Positions 27,632 through 36,427 are shown, counted from the first letter of the stretch. The stretch: DNA of 64,000 bases from Mycobacterium sp. 852002-40037_SCH5390672 (GCF_001665875.1 NZ_LZTA01000067.1:17524-81523), one strand, 5' to 3'. The notes: a model not told the origin generated them from the sequence alone. Translations and numbers: made by a program.

Positions 27632-28452
27632 GTCAAACCGAAGTCGAGGCGTTGAGCCGTGCCCATCAACTATTCGCCGGCAGCACCGAGCCGTCGTCCC
27701 TGGACGCCGGCACCGGGCATTACCGCAACGTGTTGCAACGGTCCGCGCGGTTGAGCAACACACTGGCGCACGGCGGTTACCAACTCGCGGTGGACCACAG
27801 TCGCCAACACCTCACGGCGGCGGCCGGCACCGACGCCGCGGCGACCGACATCATCGCCGGTGCGCATCGCGATCGAGCGCAGGCCCGCGACGTGACCCGA
27901 AGCGTCCTGGACGCGGCCCGCGCGGATGCCGCCACTATCCCGACGACGCCATTGGCGCAGCGAGAGGCGATGCGGCGCCGCGCGACTCGCCTGCGGGCGC
28001 AGCGGACGCACGTCGTGTCGGCGCGCTTGCGTGCGCGACGGCGCCACGCGGAACTGCTGGCCTTGCGTTATCGGATCCGTCGGCTGGGATTATCAGGACT
28101 GCGGGGGCTGCCCGGCGACCGCGCCGCATTGGCGGTGCGTGCCGCGTTGTCTCGGCTGGGCCGACCATATGTGTGGGGCGCGACCGGACCCGACCAGTTC
28201 GACTGTTCCGGACTGGTTCAGTGGAGCTACGCGCAGGCGGGTATTCACCTGGATCGCACCACGTATCAGCAGATCAACGACGGCGTTGCGGTGCCGCGTT
28301 CTCAGGTGCGACCCGGTGATCTGGTGTTTCCGCACGCCGGTCACGTGCAGCTGGCCATCGGGAACAACCTGGTTGTGGAAGCGCCCTATTCGGGTGCATC
28401 GGTGCGAATAAGCCGACTGGCCAACAACGTTGCGATCCGTCGACCGATATGA
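27628..28452 (+). CDS. NlpC/P60 peptidoglycan peptidase (Rv0024-like)
   Basis: 274-residue protein with a helical N-terminal half (about 1-160, Ala/Arg-rich) and a C-terminal NlpC/P60 domain. Catalytic residues are visible: Cys193 in FDCSGLVQWSY, His239 in HAGHVQLAIG and Glu251 as third residue. NlpC/P60 enzymes of the RipA type cleave D-Glu-mDAP bonds in peptidoglycan stems. No signal peptide is seen, which is odd for a wall hydrolase and points to another export route, possibly type VII secretion given the neighbours. GTG 27628 overlaps the upstream stop (GTGA). Confidence 0.9.
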   Translation: MSQTEVEALSRAHQLFAGSTEPSSLDAGTGHYRNVLQRSARLSNTLAHGGYQLAVDHSRQHLTAAAGTDAAATDIIAGAHRDRAQARDVTRSVLDAARADAATIPTTPLAQREAMRRRATRLRAQRTHVVSARLRARRRHAELLALRYRIRRLGLSGLRGLPGDRAALAVRAALSRLGRPYVWGATGPDQFDCSGLVQWSYAQAGIHLDRTTYQQINDGVAVPRSQVRPGDLVFPHAGHVQLAIGNNLVVEAPYSGASVRISRLANNVAIRRPI

Positions 28453-28500
28453 CCAGCCAAGACCGCCCGGCGACGCGGGCACGACGAATAGGGTGAGCCG

Positions 28501-28863
28501 ATGCCGGAACAACCCGGACCCTCGTTAGAGGCCGTCGAGGCGCGGCGGTCCGCGCTGGCGAGTCAGCACGGCGCCGCATCCGAAGCCGACCGCGTGCTGA
28601 CCGATGTGCTGACGAGCGCTCACGAGGCAGCGCGCGAGAGCGTCAGGCGACTGGACTCCATCGCCGAGCAGATCGACCGCGCGACGGTGAACCAGGCGGA
28701 CCTTGCCCTGGATACACCCATGGGAGCGCGTGAATTTCAGAAGTTCCTGATGGCCAAGCAACGTGAGATCGCGTCGGTTGTGGCCGAGGTGCGCGAATTC
28801 GATCGCGCGAAAAAAGCTGTGTTGCACAGCCTTCGGGCCCAGTACGCAGCCGATAGCGGCTAG
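28501..28863 (+). CDS. DUF4226 small helical protein (Rv0025-like)
   Basis: 120-residue, wholly helical protein of the DUF4226 type. The C-terminal half carries [19 protein letters not shown], which closely resembles TPAGARDFQRFLIGKLRDI in the next protein, so the two share a module. No membrane segment or signal peptide. Role unknown; its place between an NlpC/P60 peptidase and EspC-like genes suggests a part in the same export or wall-remodelling process. Confidence 0.82.
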   Translation: MPEQPGPSLEAVEARRSALASQHGAASEADRVLTDVLTSAHEAARESVRRLDSIAEQIDRATVNQADLALDTPMGAREFQKFLMAKQREIASVVAEVREFDRAKKAVLHSLRAQYAADSG

Positions 28864-28881
28864 TCAGAACTAGTCCACACC

Positions 28882-30447
28882 GTGCAGCAGAGTGAATTGT
28901 CGACAGCTATGCGCGTGAGTACCGTCGCCGGACATGGAGGGGTCGCGTTATTTCCCGCAGCAGCGTTCGAGCAAGCTGCGGCGCGGCCTGTCTGGCTGAT
29001 GTCGGCGTATGACGATTTGCTTGCCGCGGTCAAATACGTCCGAGATCGCACCGGTGATCCGAACGCGTGGCAGACGGGATTGGCGCCGGCCGAAGTGACC
29101 GCTGTGATCACCCCGACTACCCGCCCCGAACAGGTCGAAGCAATCTTGCGCAAGATCCGCCAACAACACGCGGGCGTATTCGGCGCCGGAACAACGGCCA
29201 ACCCACCCGCGAGTCGGCCCTCCGACGAAACCCCGCCGCCGCCGGATCGCGAGACAGGCGAAGCGGCGGACGCCATCGCCCACGCTGAAGCGGCTCTCGC
29301 GCAACAGAACTCGGCGAGCTCGCAGCTGGACATGCAGGTGGTCTCGGCCATCCTGAACGCGCACCTGCGTGCGGTTGACGGCAGAGAAGCCCTCACCAAG
29401 TTGCAGCACGAAACCGAAGCCGCGGTACGGATCAGGTCAGACCTGGACACGCCGGCGGGAGCGCGTGACTTTCAGCGGTTTCTCATCGGCAAGCTCCGAG
29501 ACATTCGCGAGGTCGTCCTGAATGCCAGCCTGGATGACACGTCGAAGTCAGCGCTGATGGCCGCCTGGACGTCGCTGTATGACGCCTCAAAAGGCGAACC
29601 GAAATCTTCGGGCGAACAGCCGCGAGCCGCGGTGCCGGTTGGTGATGCACCCGCGGCCGATGATCCCGACAGCGAATGGGATCCGCTGCTGGACTCCTTG
29701 TTGGGCGACGATGACGGGCTGCTGTCTGGGGATGTCGCGGGGATGGATCCTGCCGCGGTCGCCGCGCCACCCGCCCCGCCGCAGTCGGTGGCGCCCGCCA
29801 TGCCCACCTTTGGTGGCGGGTCACTCCCGGGGCTGGGCTCTCTGCCTGCATCGATGGCCGGTTGGGAAGGGCCCGGTGGCCTTCTCTCGGGACTGCGGGG
29901 CGGCGACGGGACCGATCCGGCTCTGGACGATCTCGCCGATGAGGACCTGCCGGGCGACCAAGGCCAGGACCCGGGCGCGCAGGATGTTTCGAACGAGGCC
30001 GACGACGGGACCAACGACCAGCAGGGCACGTCGTCCGAGGAGCCGGCGGCCGGTCCCACACCGGTGACCTTGCCCGACGGGGAGACGTTGACCGCTGCCA
30101 GTCCACAGTTGGCAGCGGCGATCAAGGCGGCGGTCGGCGGCACCCCGATCGCGGAGGCCTTCCAACAGCAGGGCATGACTCTTCCCCCACCGGGAACCGC
30201 GGTCCCCGATCCCATCGACGCCCTGCAGGTGACTCCCGGCGATATCGGGATGTTCACCGATCGCCACGCGCTCGCCCTGAGCCCAGGCAAGGCGCTACTC
30301 GATGGCCAAATTCAACACATTGCCACCGTGAGCGGGCCGGGCTTCCTAGGCTGGGAGCATCCGCCGGCGGCGACCGCGGCAGTAGCGACGCCGGCCAAGC
30401 CTGACCCACCGACACCTACCCGGCCGGCGACCTCGTCGACCACCTGA
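28882..30447 (+). CDS. Large DUF4226-containing protein (Rv0026-like)
   Basis: 521-residue protein. After an N-terminal domain (about 35-95, SAYDDLLAAVKYVRDRTGD) comes a DUF4226-like helical module (about 130-235), then a long Pro/Gly/Asp-rich linker (about 240-390) and a C-terminal conserved block (about 395-490: PVTLPDGETLTAASPQLAAA, QQQGMTLPPPGTAVPDPIDA). It ends in a Pro/Thr tail. GTG 28882 is the longest start; ATG 28909 and ATG 28999 are real alternatives and none has a good ribosome site. Function unknown. The C-terminal block looks like the NlpC-associated regions of RipA-type or Esp-linked proteins, but I cannot name it. Confidence 0.75.
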   Translation: MQQSELSTAMRVSTVAGHGGVALFPAAAFEQAAARPVWLMSAYDDLLAAVKYVRDRTGDPNAWQTGLAPAEVTAVITPTTRPEQVEAILRKIRQQHAGVFGAGTTANPPASRPSDETPPPPDRETGEAADAIAHAEAALAQQNSASSQLDMQVVSAILNAHLRAVDGREALTKLQHETEAAVRIRSDLDTPAGARDFQRFLIGKLRDIREVVLNASLDDTSKSALMAAWTSLYDASKGEPKSSGEQPRAAVPVGDAPAADDPDSEWDPLLDSLLGDDDGLLSGDVAGMDPAAVAAPPAPPQSVAPAMPTFGGGSLPGLGSLPASMAGWEGPGGLLSGLRGGDGTDPALDDLADEDLPGDQGQDPGAQDVSNEADDGTNDQQGTSSEEPAAGPTPVTLPDGETLTAASPQLAAAIKAAVGGTPIAEAFQQQGMTLPPPGTAVPDPIDALQVTPGDIGMFTDRHALALSPGKALLDGQIQHIATVSGPGFLGWEHPPAATAAVATPAKPDPPTPTRPATSSTT

Positions 30448-30497
30448 CAAAAATGAACTCGCCGGCACAACCGGCAGTCGTCAACAGGAGACAGCGG

Positions 30498-30815
30498 ATG
30501 GCAGATTCGATCCATGTAGTGCCTGCGCACCTACGTCAGGCTGCCGCGCACCACCAGGACACTTCGGAGTATTTGCGCACCGTTCCGTCCTCGCACGCCG
30601 CGATCCAAGAGAGCCTGGATTCGCTCGGGCCGATCTTCAGTGAACTGCGCGACGCGGGCCGTGAGTTGTTGGAGCTTCGACGCCAGTGTTATGAGCAGCA
30701 AGCTGCCGACCACGCCGATTTGGCCGACAAACTGACCGATTCGGCGGCGATGTGGGAACAGCACGAGCAGGAGGCGGCAGGGAAGTTCGGCGACATCGTC
30801 GACCGCGGTCGATGA
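30498..30815 (+). CDS. EspC-like type VII secretion-associated protein (Rv0027-like)
   Basis: 105-residue helical protein starting at ATG 30498 after ACAGGAGAC. DSIHVVPAHLRQAAAHHQDT at the N-terminus and the two-helix pattern fit the ESX-1 EspC family (small WXG100-like partners). No clear YxxxD/E export signal follows the helices. The length equals Rv0027. Its stop overlaps the next start by 4 nt. Probably a partner or substrate in a type VII secretion-linked complex; not proven. Confidence 0.8.
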   Translation: MADSIHVVPAHLRQAAAHHQDTSEYLRTVPSSHAAIQESLDSLGPIFSELRDAGRELLELRRQCYEQQAADHADLADKLTDSAAMWEQHEQEAAGKFGDIVDRGR

Positions 30816-31123
30816 CCGACGCGAATCCCGCTTTCGACACTGTTCACCCGAGTGGACACATCCTTGTCCGCTCTTGCCGCGGTGGCTATATGCACAGCGT
30901 CGCGCTGAGCGAAGAGGCGATGGAAACCGACGCCGAGACGCTGGCGCAGGGCATTCTGCTTACCGCCGACGTGTCATGCCTCAAAGCGTTGCTGGAGATA
31001 CGCGACGAGATCGTCGCGGCCGGGCACACCCCGTCCGTGGAGGTTCCGACGCCGCGAGATCTCGATGCGGCCATCGAGAAGTTGCTGGCGCACAAACTGC
31101 GCCGCCGTAACGGCGCGATCTAG
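30812..31123 (+). CDS. Small EspL/DUF2694-like protein (Rv0028-like)
   Basis: 103-residue protein from ATG 30812, overlapping the EspC-like stop (ATGA). FDTVHPSGHILVRSCRGGYM and the following LSEEAMETDAETLAQGILLT give the beta-hairpin then helix pattern of the YbaB-like/EspL (DUF2694) group that occurs next to ESX genes. Role unknown. Family assignment is from memory and by fold pattern. Confidence 0.72.
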   Translation: MTDANPAFDTVHPSGHILVRSCRGGYMHSVALSEEAMETDAETLAQGILLTADVSCLKALLEIRDEIVAAGHTPSVEVPTPRDLDAAIEKLLAHKLRRRNGAI

Positions 31124-31147
31124 ACGGCTGTCAGGCGAGCTGCCGGC

Positions 31148-31291
31148 CTAGCGTAGCCACGGCTTAGCGACGTTGGGATCGGGAGCGATGCCAGACGGCG
31201 GCTCGACCGGATTGGGGCCGAACAACTCTCGCGCGCGAGCGAGCAAAGCGCGCACCTCGTCGAGTTGCTGCTGCAGTGCAGAATCAGCCAT
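31148..31291 (-). CDS. Small 47-residue hypothetical protein
   Basis: ATG at 31291 opens a 47-codon frame on the minus strand, preceded by TAGGGAC. The product starts with an amphipathic helix (ADSALQQQLDEVRALLARAR) and ends in a proline-rich tail with PPSGIAPDP and AKPWLR. It fills the only gap in the otherwise plus-strand locus, with codon use like real genes of this window. It is too short for standard gene callers. No family known to me. Confidence 0.55.
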   Translation of the reverse strand: MADSALQQQLDEVRALLARARELFGPNPVEPPSGIAPDPNVAKPWLR

Positions 31292-31373
31292 GTCCCTACG
31301 CTACCCAGGGCCTTGCGACCGCACAATTCACTGGCCGCACAAGTCGACCGCCCGGTCCCGGTACGCTTAGCCG

Positions 31374-33080
31374 GTGGCGGTCTTCGGTCGGATGTCGGCG
31401 CGCCAGCGCCTCCGGCGAGCTACCCGGGAGTCACTGGCGATGCCGGCTTTCAGCTCTCCTATCGACTGCACCCCGTGGGTGACAGGCGGGTTGTGGCCTG
31501 CCGAATTGTCGACGGTGACGGCCGAAACTGCCACTCTCGCTGAGTATCTCAAGGCCGACCTGCAACGAATTGCTCACGCGGCCAACGACGAACTGAAGTT
31601 GCTCAAGCGTGCGGGGATGACCGACCTTTCCCGCCAGGCGGCCGAGGCCCGAGTCATCGACGAGGCTCGCGTCCGCGCGGTGCGCCGAGTCGAATCGACG
31701 ATCCGCTACCTGCATGCGGTGCAGAGCGGAGCCCAAGCCCCCGCTCCTCCCCCACCGAGGATCGAGCCGTCCGACACGGACGTGGACAAGACGCAGGTAC
31801 TGCCCGCAATCCGCGAGGGCAAGCCCGTCGCCGAAGCTGCCGAGCCGACTTCACCCGAGCCGTCTCCACCACCGGGCAGATTTCGTCGTCGAGAGGCCGC
31901 AGTCGAGCCGGTCGCCGACATACGTTGGCCGCAGGTTCGCCGGCGGGAACCTCCTGCCGAGGACGAGGCTCGCTTCACCGCCCCCGATGTGTCACCTCTC
32001 GACGAGACGCAAGTCATCCCGGTGGTCAGGGCCGCGCCAGTTTTGCCGCCGCCGGTGGAGCCCGCGCCCGACTCAGCTTCAGATCAGCCCGACTTCGGTC
32101 GCCACCACGCGGTCGTCGAGCCCATCGCCGGCGAGGACGAACAGGAGGCAGCCGGCGAGCCGGGCACTAGCGAGGAAGAGCCCGTCACCGACGACGTGTC
32201 GCATCTCGAGGAGACGCAAGTCATTCCGGTCGTCCCGCAGGCGGAGTCGGTGTTCGAGGCACCGATGGAGCGTGCTCCCGAGCGGGCGCCGGACCAGGCC
32301 GACTCCGGTCGCCACCACGCGGTCGTCGACGAGCCGTCCACCGGCGAAGCGGAACCGCAGGTGGCCCGGCAAGAAGCCGCGGCCGACGCCACCCCCGCCG
32401 CGGCCGACGCCGCCACGGCGGCTTTCGTCGCGACCCCTCCACGCGCCGAAACACCCTCGACCTCAACAGGATTCGACAATCAACGGCTGAATCGGCTGCT
32501 CGAATTCGTGGTCCGGCAAGAGCCACGCGTGAATTGGGCGATCGGAGATCGCGCCGACGGCACCACGGTAGTGGTCACCGATCTCGCTCACGGATGGATA
32601 CCTTCAGGCATCGCCCTTCCGGTGGGCGTGCGGTTGTTGGAACCCGAGCGCCGCAGCGGCAGGGTCGCCACACTGATCGGCGAAACGGCACGCGTCGTCA
32701 CTTACGCCCCCGGTGGTTCGCTGCACCGTTCGGTCGACTTCGCCGCGACCAAGTCGTCGGTGGAGGCGCGCACGCTGCCAGCCATCGATGACTTGGCGGG
32801 CGCGCTGAGCGCGGCCACACGGGGGCGTGCCGACCTGCCCAAGATCGTGCCGAGGTTGGCAGAAGCCGCCGCCGCGGGAACGGTTGTGGTGGACCAGGAG
32901 GTCGACGTGCTGCGCGTACATCTCGATACGGCGCGCTACCAGCTCCTCGTTCAGTATCCGAACGTCAATCCCGCGCTGCTGCTCAAGTGCCTGTTGATGG
33001 CCGCCACCGAAGGCATCGCGAGCGGAGACGCGGTGTCCGCGAACTACCACCTTTCCTGGTTCCAAAAGCTCGCCGGGTGA
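31374..33080 (+). CDS. Rv0029-like protein with repeated TQV(I/L)P motifs
   Basis: 568-residue protein in three parts: an N-terminal helical domain (about 1-120), an acidic Pro/Glu-rich linker (about 121-360), and a conserved C-terminal mixed domain (about 365-568; DUF5632/DUF5631 type by memory) with VNWAIGDRADGTTVVVTDLA. The linker has DKTQVLP (Thr140), DETQVIP (Thr212) and EETQVIP (Thr281). These acidic-TxxI/L sites look like substrates of Ser/Thr kinases and ligands for FHA domains. About 70 residues of linker are duplicated, each copy ending GRHHAVV. It is longer than the remembered Rv0029 (about 365 residues). GTG 31374 start. Role unknown. Confidence 0.78.
   Translation: MAVFGRMSARQRLRRATRESLAMPAFSSPIDCTPWVTGGLWPAELSTVTAETATLAEYLKADLQRIAHAANDELKLLKRAGMTDLSRQAAEARVIDEARVRAVRRVESTIRYLHAVQSGAQAPAPPPPRIEPSDTDVDKTQVLPAIREGKPVAEAAEPTSPEPSPPPGRFRRREAAVEPVADIRWPQVRRREPPAEDEARFTAPDVSPLDETQVIPVVRAAPVLPPPVEPAPDSASDQPDFGRHHAVVEPIAGEDEQEAAGEPGTSEEEPVTDDVSHLEETQVIPVVPQAESVFEAPMERAPERAPDQADSGRHHAVVDEPSTGEAEPQVARQEAAADATPAAADAATAAFVATPPRAETPSTSTGFDNQRLNRLLEFVVRQEPRVNWAIGDRADGTTVVVTDLAHGWIPSGIALPVGVRLLEPERRSGRVATLIGETARVVTYAPGGSLHRSVDFAATKSSVEARTLPAIDDLAGALSAATRGRADLPKIVPRLAEAAAAGTVVVDQEVDVLRVHLDTARYQLLVQYPNVNPALLLKCLLMAATEGIASGDAVSANYHLSWFQKLAG
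32096..32329 (+). repeat. Internal duplication in the Rv0029-like gene
   Basis: An identical 24-bp block starts at 32096 and again at 32306, 210 bp (70 codons) apart. Around it the protein repeats SPLDETQVIPVV...GRHHAVV and SHLEETQVIPVV...GRHHAVV. The unit is a diverged tandem duplication. Confidence 0.75.
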
Positions 33081-33149
33081 GGCCGGCAGGTTGTCCTAAA
33101 CCTGCTCGCGTATGAATTGACGCTGGTCGGAGGGGACGACGATACTGTC

Positions 33150-33470
33150 ATGGTGGCGGGTTCGGGCAGTCGCGCGAATCTCAGCGAGAAGGATCTCGTC
33201 GAATCGGTTCTTCGGGAACTGAGCGAGGCGGCCGACAAGTGGGAAGCCCTTGTGGCACAGGCCGAAGCCGTCACCTACAGCGTCGACTTGGGCGACATTT
33301 CCGCGGTAGCGAATTCCGATGGCCGGTTGCTCAAACTGACTTTGCATCCCGGGGTGATGACCGGGTATGGCCACGGAGAGTTGGCCGAAAGGCTGAACCT
33401 CGCGATCACCGCGCTGCGTGAGGAGGCCGAGGCCGAGAACCGGGCGAGTTACGGCGGTCCCCTGCACTGA
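33150..33470 (+). CDS. YbaB/EbfC-like small protein (Rv0030-like, DUF2710)
   Basis: 106-residue protein starting at ATG 33150; TTG 33117 would add 11 residues. Helix-beta-helix order with AVTYSVDLGDISAVANSDGR and LKLTLHPGVMTGYGHGELAE matches the YbaB-type fold, whose members are nucleoid-associated or act as chaperone-like dimers beside ESX genes. It is the last plus-strand gene of the locus, and faces the DinB-like gene at 33565. Confidence 0.75.
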   Translation: MVAGSGSRANLSEKDLVESVLRELSEAADKWEALVAQAEAVTYSVDLGDISAVANSDGRLLKLTLHPGVMTGYGHGELAERLNLAITALREEAEAENRASYGGPLH

Positions 33471-33489
33471 CGCTGCGAGCACCCGGCTG

Positions 33490-33577
33490 TCTTCGCGCGT
33501 TTTACGCGCTCATCGACCGGGCTTGGCTTGACGGGCCCCGGCTCTCTTCGCGCGTTTTACGCGCTCATCGACCGGGC
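33490..33577. repeat. Pair of identical 33-bp direct repeats
   Basis: The same 33 bases (beginning TCTTCGCGCGTTTTACGCGC) occur at 33490-33522 and 33545-33577, 55 bp apart. Each holds a GCGCG-TTTTA-CGCGC hairpin. The second copy covers the stop of the minus-strand gene at 33565. They sit exactly where the M. tuberculosis Rv0031-Rv0035 block would be, and between convergent genes, so either a transcription end or a rearrangement scar is possible. Confidence 0.7.
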
Positions 33578-34338
33578 CCGGGAGGCCCGGCGAAAGCCTG
33601 AGCGATCTGTAACCACTGCTGGGCGTCCGCGCCTTGGGCGGTGATGTCGAGGGCGCTCAGCGGACGCCGTTGGGTGACCAGGTAACAGAAATGCTCGGCG
33701 GACCCAGTGACTCGCTGCCCGGCTTCGGGCGGCCCCCAGGACCAGGTGTTGCCGCCGGGTCCGCGCAGCTCGACCAAAAATGGTTCCGCCGGTGGCGCGA
33801 GATTGTTGACGGCGAAGGCGAAATCGCGGGTGCGGACCCCCAAGTGAGCGATCGACCGAAGGCGTTCGGTCGCGGGCCGCGTCACGCCCAGGGCGTCGGC
33901 AACATCGAGTCCGTGCGCCCAGGTCTCCATCAGCCGCGCGGTGGCCATCGACGCCGCACTCATCGGCGGCCCAAACCAGGGAAGTTTGTGACCGGACGGC
34001 ACCGCGAGCAGCGCTTCGTGCAGCCGTCCCCGGGTGATCCGCCAATCGGCGAGCAGCTCGGCGGGCGCCACGGCAGCCAGCTCTTCGGCGCCTTTGTCGA
34101 CGAAGCCCGTCGGGTCGGCGGCCGCACTCGCCAACACTTCGGCGAACCCAGGCTCGTCGGTGACCGAGATCAGGGCGACCCGATCGGTCCACAGCAGGTG
34201 GCCTATCTGGTGCGCGATGGTCCAGCCGGGCGCCGGCGTCGGGTCGGCCCAGCGTTCTGGCGACAACGGCGCAACCAGCTCGTCGAGCGCGGCGCTTTCG
34301 GCACGCAGGTCGTCGACCATGGGCGCGGGACCGGTCAT
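33565..34338 (-). CDS. DinB/maleylpyruvate isomerase-like protein (Rv0036c-like)
   Basis: 257-residue mycothiol-dependent maleylpyruvate-isomerase-type protein (TIGR03084 group). The N-terminal DinB helix bundle shows [20 protein letters not shown] with the first His ligand(s), and [18 protein letters not shown] with the later ones. A C-terminal domain follows. Starting at ATG 34338 gives the remembered Rv0036c length; the frame extends to 34374. It is 37 bp downstream of the MFS gene and probably co-transcribed. Substrate unknown. Confidence 0.85.
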   Translation of the reverse strand: MTGPAPMVDDLRAESAALDELVAPLSPERWADPTPAPGWTIAHQIGHLLWTDRVALISVTDEPGFAEVLASAAADPTGFVDKGAEELAAVAPAELLADWRITRGRLHEALLAVPSGHKLPWFGPPMSAASMATARLMETWAHGLDVADALGVTRPATERLRSIAHLGVRTRDFAFAVNNLAPPAEPFLVELRGPGGNTWSWGPPEAGQRVTGSAEHFCYLVTQRRPLSALDITAQGADAQQWLQIAQAFAGPPGPGR

Positions 34339-34375
34339 CGGAGCACTCGACTGTCGGGTGCCGCCGTCGGACAAA

Positions 34376-35689
34376 TCACGTCTGTACCTTGGCGATTGTT
34401 CGCTTCTCGCCGCGGCGCCCGATAACGCTGTGCACGGCCAAGCCGATCAGGTAGAGCACCGAGCCGAACAGCGCGAATGCGGGTGCGTGCCCGTCGTCGG
34501 GAATCAAGATGCCGGCCACGGTGATCGAGACGATGAACGCGACCCAGAACAGCGCGTCCTGCACGGCGAAGACATGCCCGCGAAGAGCATCGTCGACGTC
34601 CATCTGGATCGCTGTGTCGGCGCAAAGCTTGACCATCTGTCCGGTGACGCCGAGCAAAAAGCCGCACGCGACCATGATTGGAAGCAGCAGCTCGGCGCCG
34701 GCGACCTCGATGATCGCCGACGTCGCCAACGCGCCGTTTGCGGTCGCATAGCGCCCCCAGCGCCGGATCGCGGGCGGTGTCAGGACGTTGGCCAAGAAGG
34801 CCCCGAGTCCCGCGGCGCCGAAGAACAGCAAGGCGGTGCCGAATCCCCCGCCCTTGAGGTTGGGTATGTGATGGACGAGCAACAACACCAGCAGCGAGTT
34901 GATGCCGATGACCATCCGGTGGGCGACCAAGCCGGACAGGGTGGCGGCGACCGTGGGACGCTGCGCCACTGTGCGCGCACCGTGCAGCCAGCCCGTGATC
35001 ACCGCGTAGATGACCGGCCCATGGATAGCACGCCATGTGTCGTCGGGGCCCAGCACTCGGGCACCGAACCGCCACGACAACAGCAACGCGATCGACACGG
35101 GAATCGCGGTGATGAACACGATCGCCGAGGCGCCCTTGTCGCTGGCCCCGAGGATGAACCTGGGCACCAGCATGAAGTTTGCGCCGAAGAACGCCGCGAT
35201 GGCCCCCGATGCGGTGGCAACCGAGTTCATCGTCACCACCTGCTCACGCGGCACCACATGGGGCAGCGACGCCGACAGCCCCGACCCGACGAACCGGGAC
35301 AAACCGTTGGCGAACAGTGCACCCAATAGCAGCGCCACATCGCCGGCTCGCACTGCCAGGATCGTGCCGATCGCCGCGAACAGGATCAGCCGGCCCACAT
35401 TGGCGCCGACAAGCACCAGCCGTCGATCCCAACGGTCCATCAGCGCGCCGGCGAACGGTCCCAGTAGCGAGTAGGGCAAAAACAAAACCGTGAAGGCCCG
35501 GGCGATGGAAAGCGGGTCGGCTGCCCGATCCGGGTTAAACAGCAGCGCCCCGGCCAGCGCCGCCTGAAACAAGCCGTCACCGAACTGGCTCGCAATGCGC
35601 ACCTGCAGCAGCCGCCAGAAATCCGGCAAACCGCGCACCGACCGCCAAATTTCGACGGGTGCACTGGACTGCATCCGGGTTGGAATCAC
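34376..35689 (-). CDS. MFS transporter (Rv0037c-like)
   Basis: 437-residue integral membrane protein with about twelve predicted helices. The first cytoplasmic loop has the MFS-type signature [10 protein letters not shown], and [18 protein letters not shown] marks helix 1. The family exports drugs or metabolites by proton exchange; the substrate is unknown. GTG 35689 gives the longest form, ATG 35674 is equally likely. Leads a two-gene unit with the DinB-like protein. Confidence 0.88.
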   Translation of the reverse strand: MIPTRMQSSAPVEIWRSVRGLPDFWRLLQVRIASQFGDGLFQAALAGALLFNPDRAADPLSIARAFTVLFLPYSLLGPFAGALMDRWDRRLVLVGANVGRLILFAAIGTILAVRAGDVALLLGALFANGLSRFVGSGLSASLPHVVPREQVVTMNSVATASGAIAAFFGANFMLVPRFILGASDKGASAIVFITAIPVSIALLLSWRFGARVLGPDDTWRAIHGPVIYAVITGWLHGARTVAQRPTVAATLSGLVAHRMVIGINSLLVLLLVHHIPNLKGGGFGTALLFFGAAGLGAFLANVLTPPAIRRWGRYATANGALATSAIIEVAGAELLLPIMVACGFLLGVTGQMVKLCADTAIQMDVDDALRGHVFAVQDALFWVAFIVSITVAGILIPDDGHAPAFALFGSVLYLIGLAVHSVIGRRGEKRTIAKVQT

Positions 35690-35818
35690 CGAAAACCGAC
35701 TTCCACGATTGGGGTTGGCAAAGCTCGCGCGATCAGAGCCGTTCCAGTAACACTACAAATCTCCGTGGCCCGCCCCATCGATTGCCCTGGGCCACGATGC
35801 GCCGGATGCGATGATGGT

Positions 35819-36427
35819 GTGGTGCCGCCGCCGGAGGATCCAGAGGACTACGTCGCCCCCGCCGCGCAACGGGTGCGCGCGGGCACTTTGCTGCTTGCCA
35901 ACACCGATCTTCTCGAACCGACGTTTCGGCGCAGCGTGATCTACATCGTCGAGCACAACGACGGAGGCACGCTGGGTGTCGTATTGAACCGCGCCAGCGA
36001 AACCGCGGTGTACAACGTGTTGCCCCAGTGGACCAAGCTGTCGGCCAAGCCGAAGACGATGTTCATCGGAGGACCGGTGAAGCGTGACGCTGCGCTGTGT
36101 CTGGCGACGCTGCGAGTGGGCGCCGATCCCCAGGGCGTGCCAGGCTTACGGCACGTGGACGGCCGGGTGGTCATGGTCGATCTGGACGCCGATCCGGAAC
36201 TGATCGCGCCGCTGGTCGAAGGGGTGCGGATCTTCGCGGGCTACTCGGGCTGGACCATCGGTCAGCTTGAAGGTGAGATCGAGCGCGACGATTGGATTGT
36301 ATTGTCCGCGTTGCCATCCGACGTCCTGGTCGGACCGCGGTCCGACCTGTGGGGCCAAGTCTTGCGTCGCCAGCCGCTGCCGCTGTCGCTGCTCGCCACC
36401 CACCCCATCGACATCAGCCGCAACTAG
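35819..36427 (+). CDS. UPF0301 (YqgE/AlgH) family protein
   Basis: 202-residue YqgE/AlgH-fold protein. Conserved blocks: RVRAGTLLLANTDLLEPTF, HNDGGTLGVVLNRAS, FIGGPVKRDAALCL and YAGYSGWTIGQLEGEI (here FAGYSG). GTG 35819 gives the same length as Rv0038. Function of the family is unresolved, although it is widely conserved. Divergent from the MFS gene. Confidence 0.92.
   Translation: MVPPPEDPEDYVAPAAQRVRAGTLLLANTDLLEPTFRRSVIYIVEHNDGGTLGVVLNRASETAVYNVLPQWTKLSAKPKTMFIGGPVKRDAALCLATLRVGADPQGVPGLRHVDGRVVMVDLDADPELIAPLVEGVRIFAGYSGWTIGQLEGEIERDDWIVLSALPSDVLVGPRSDLWGQVLRRQPLPLSLLATHPIDISRN

Noticed and set aside
31265..31543. 92-residue plus-strand frame across the Rv0029-like start
   Set aside because: It overlaps the true start in another frame and has no conserved sequence.
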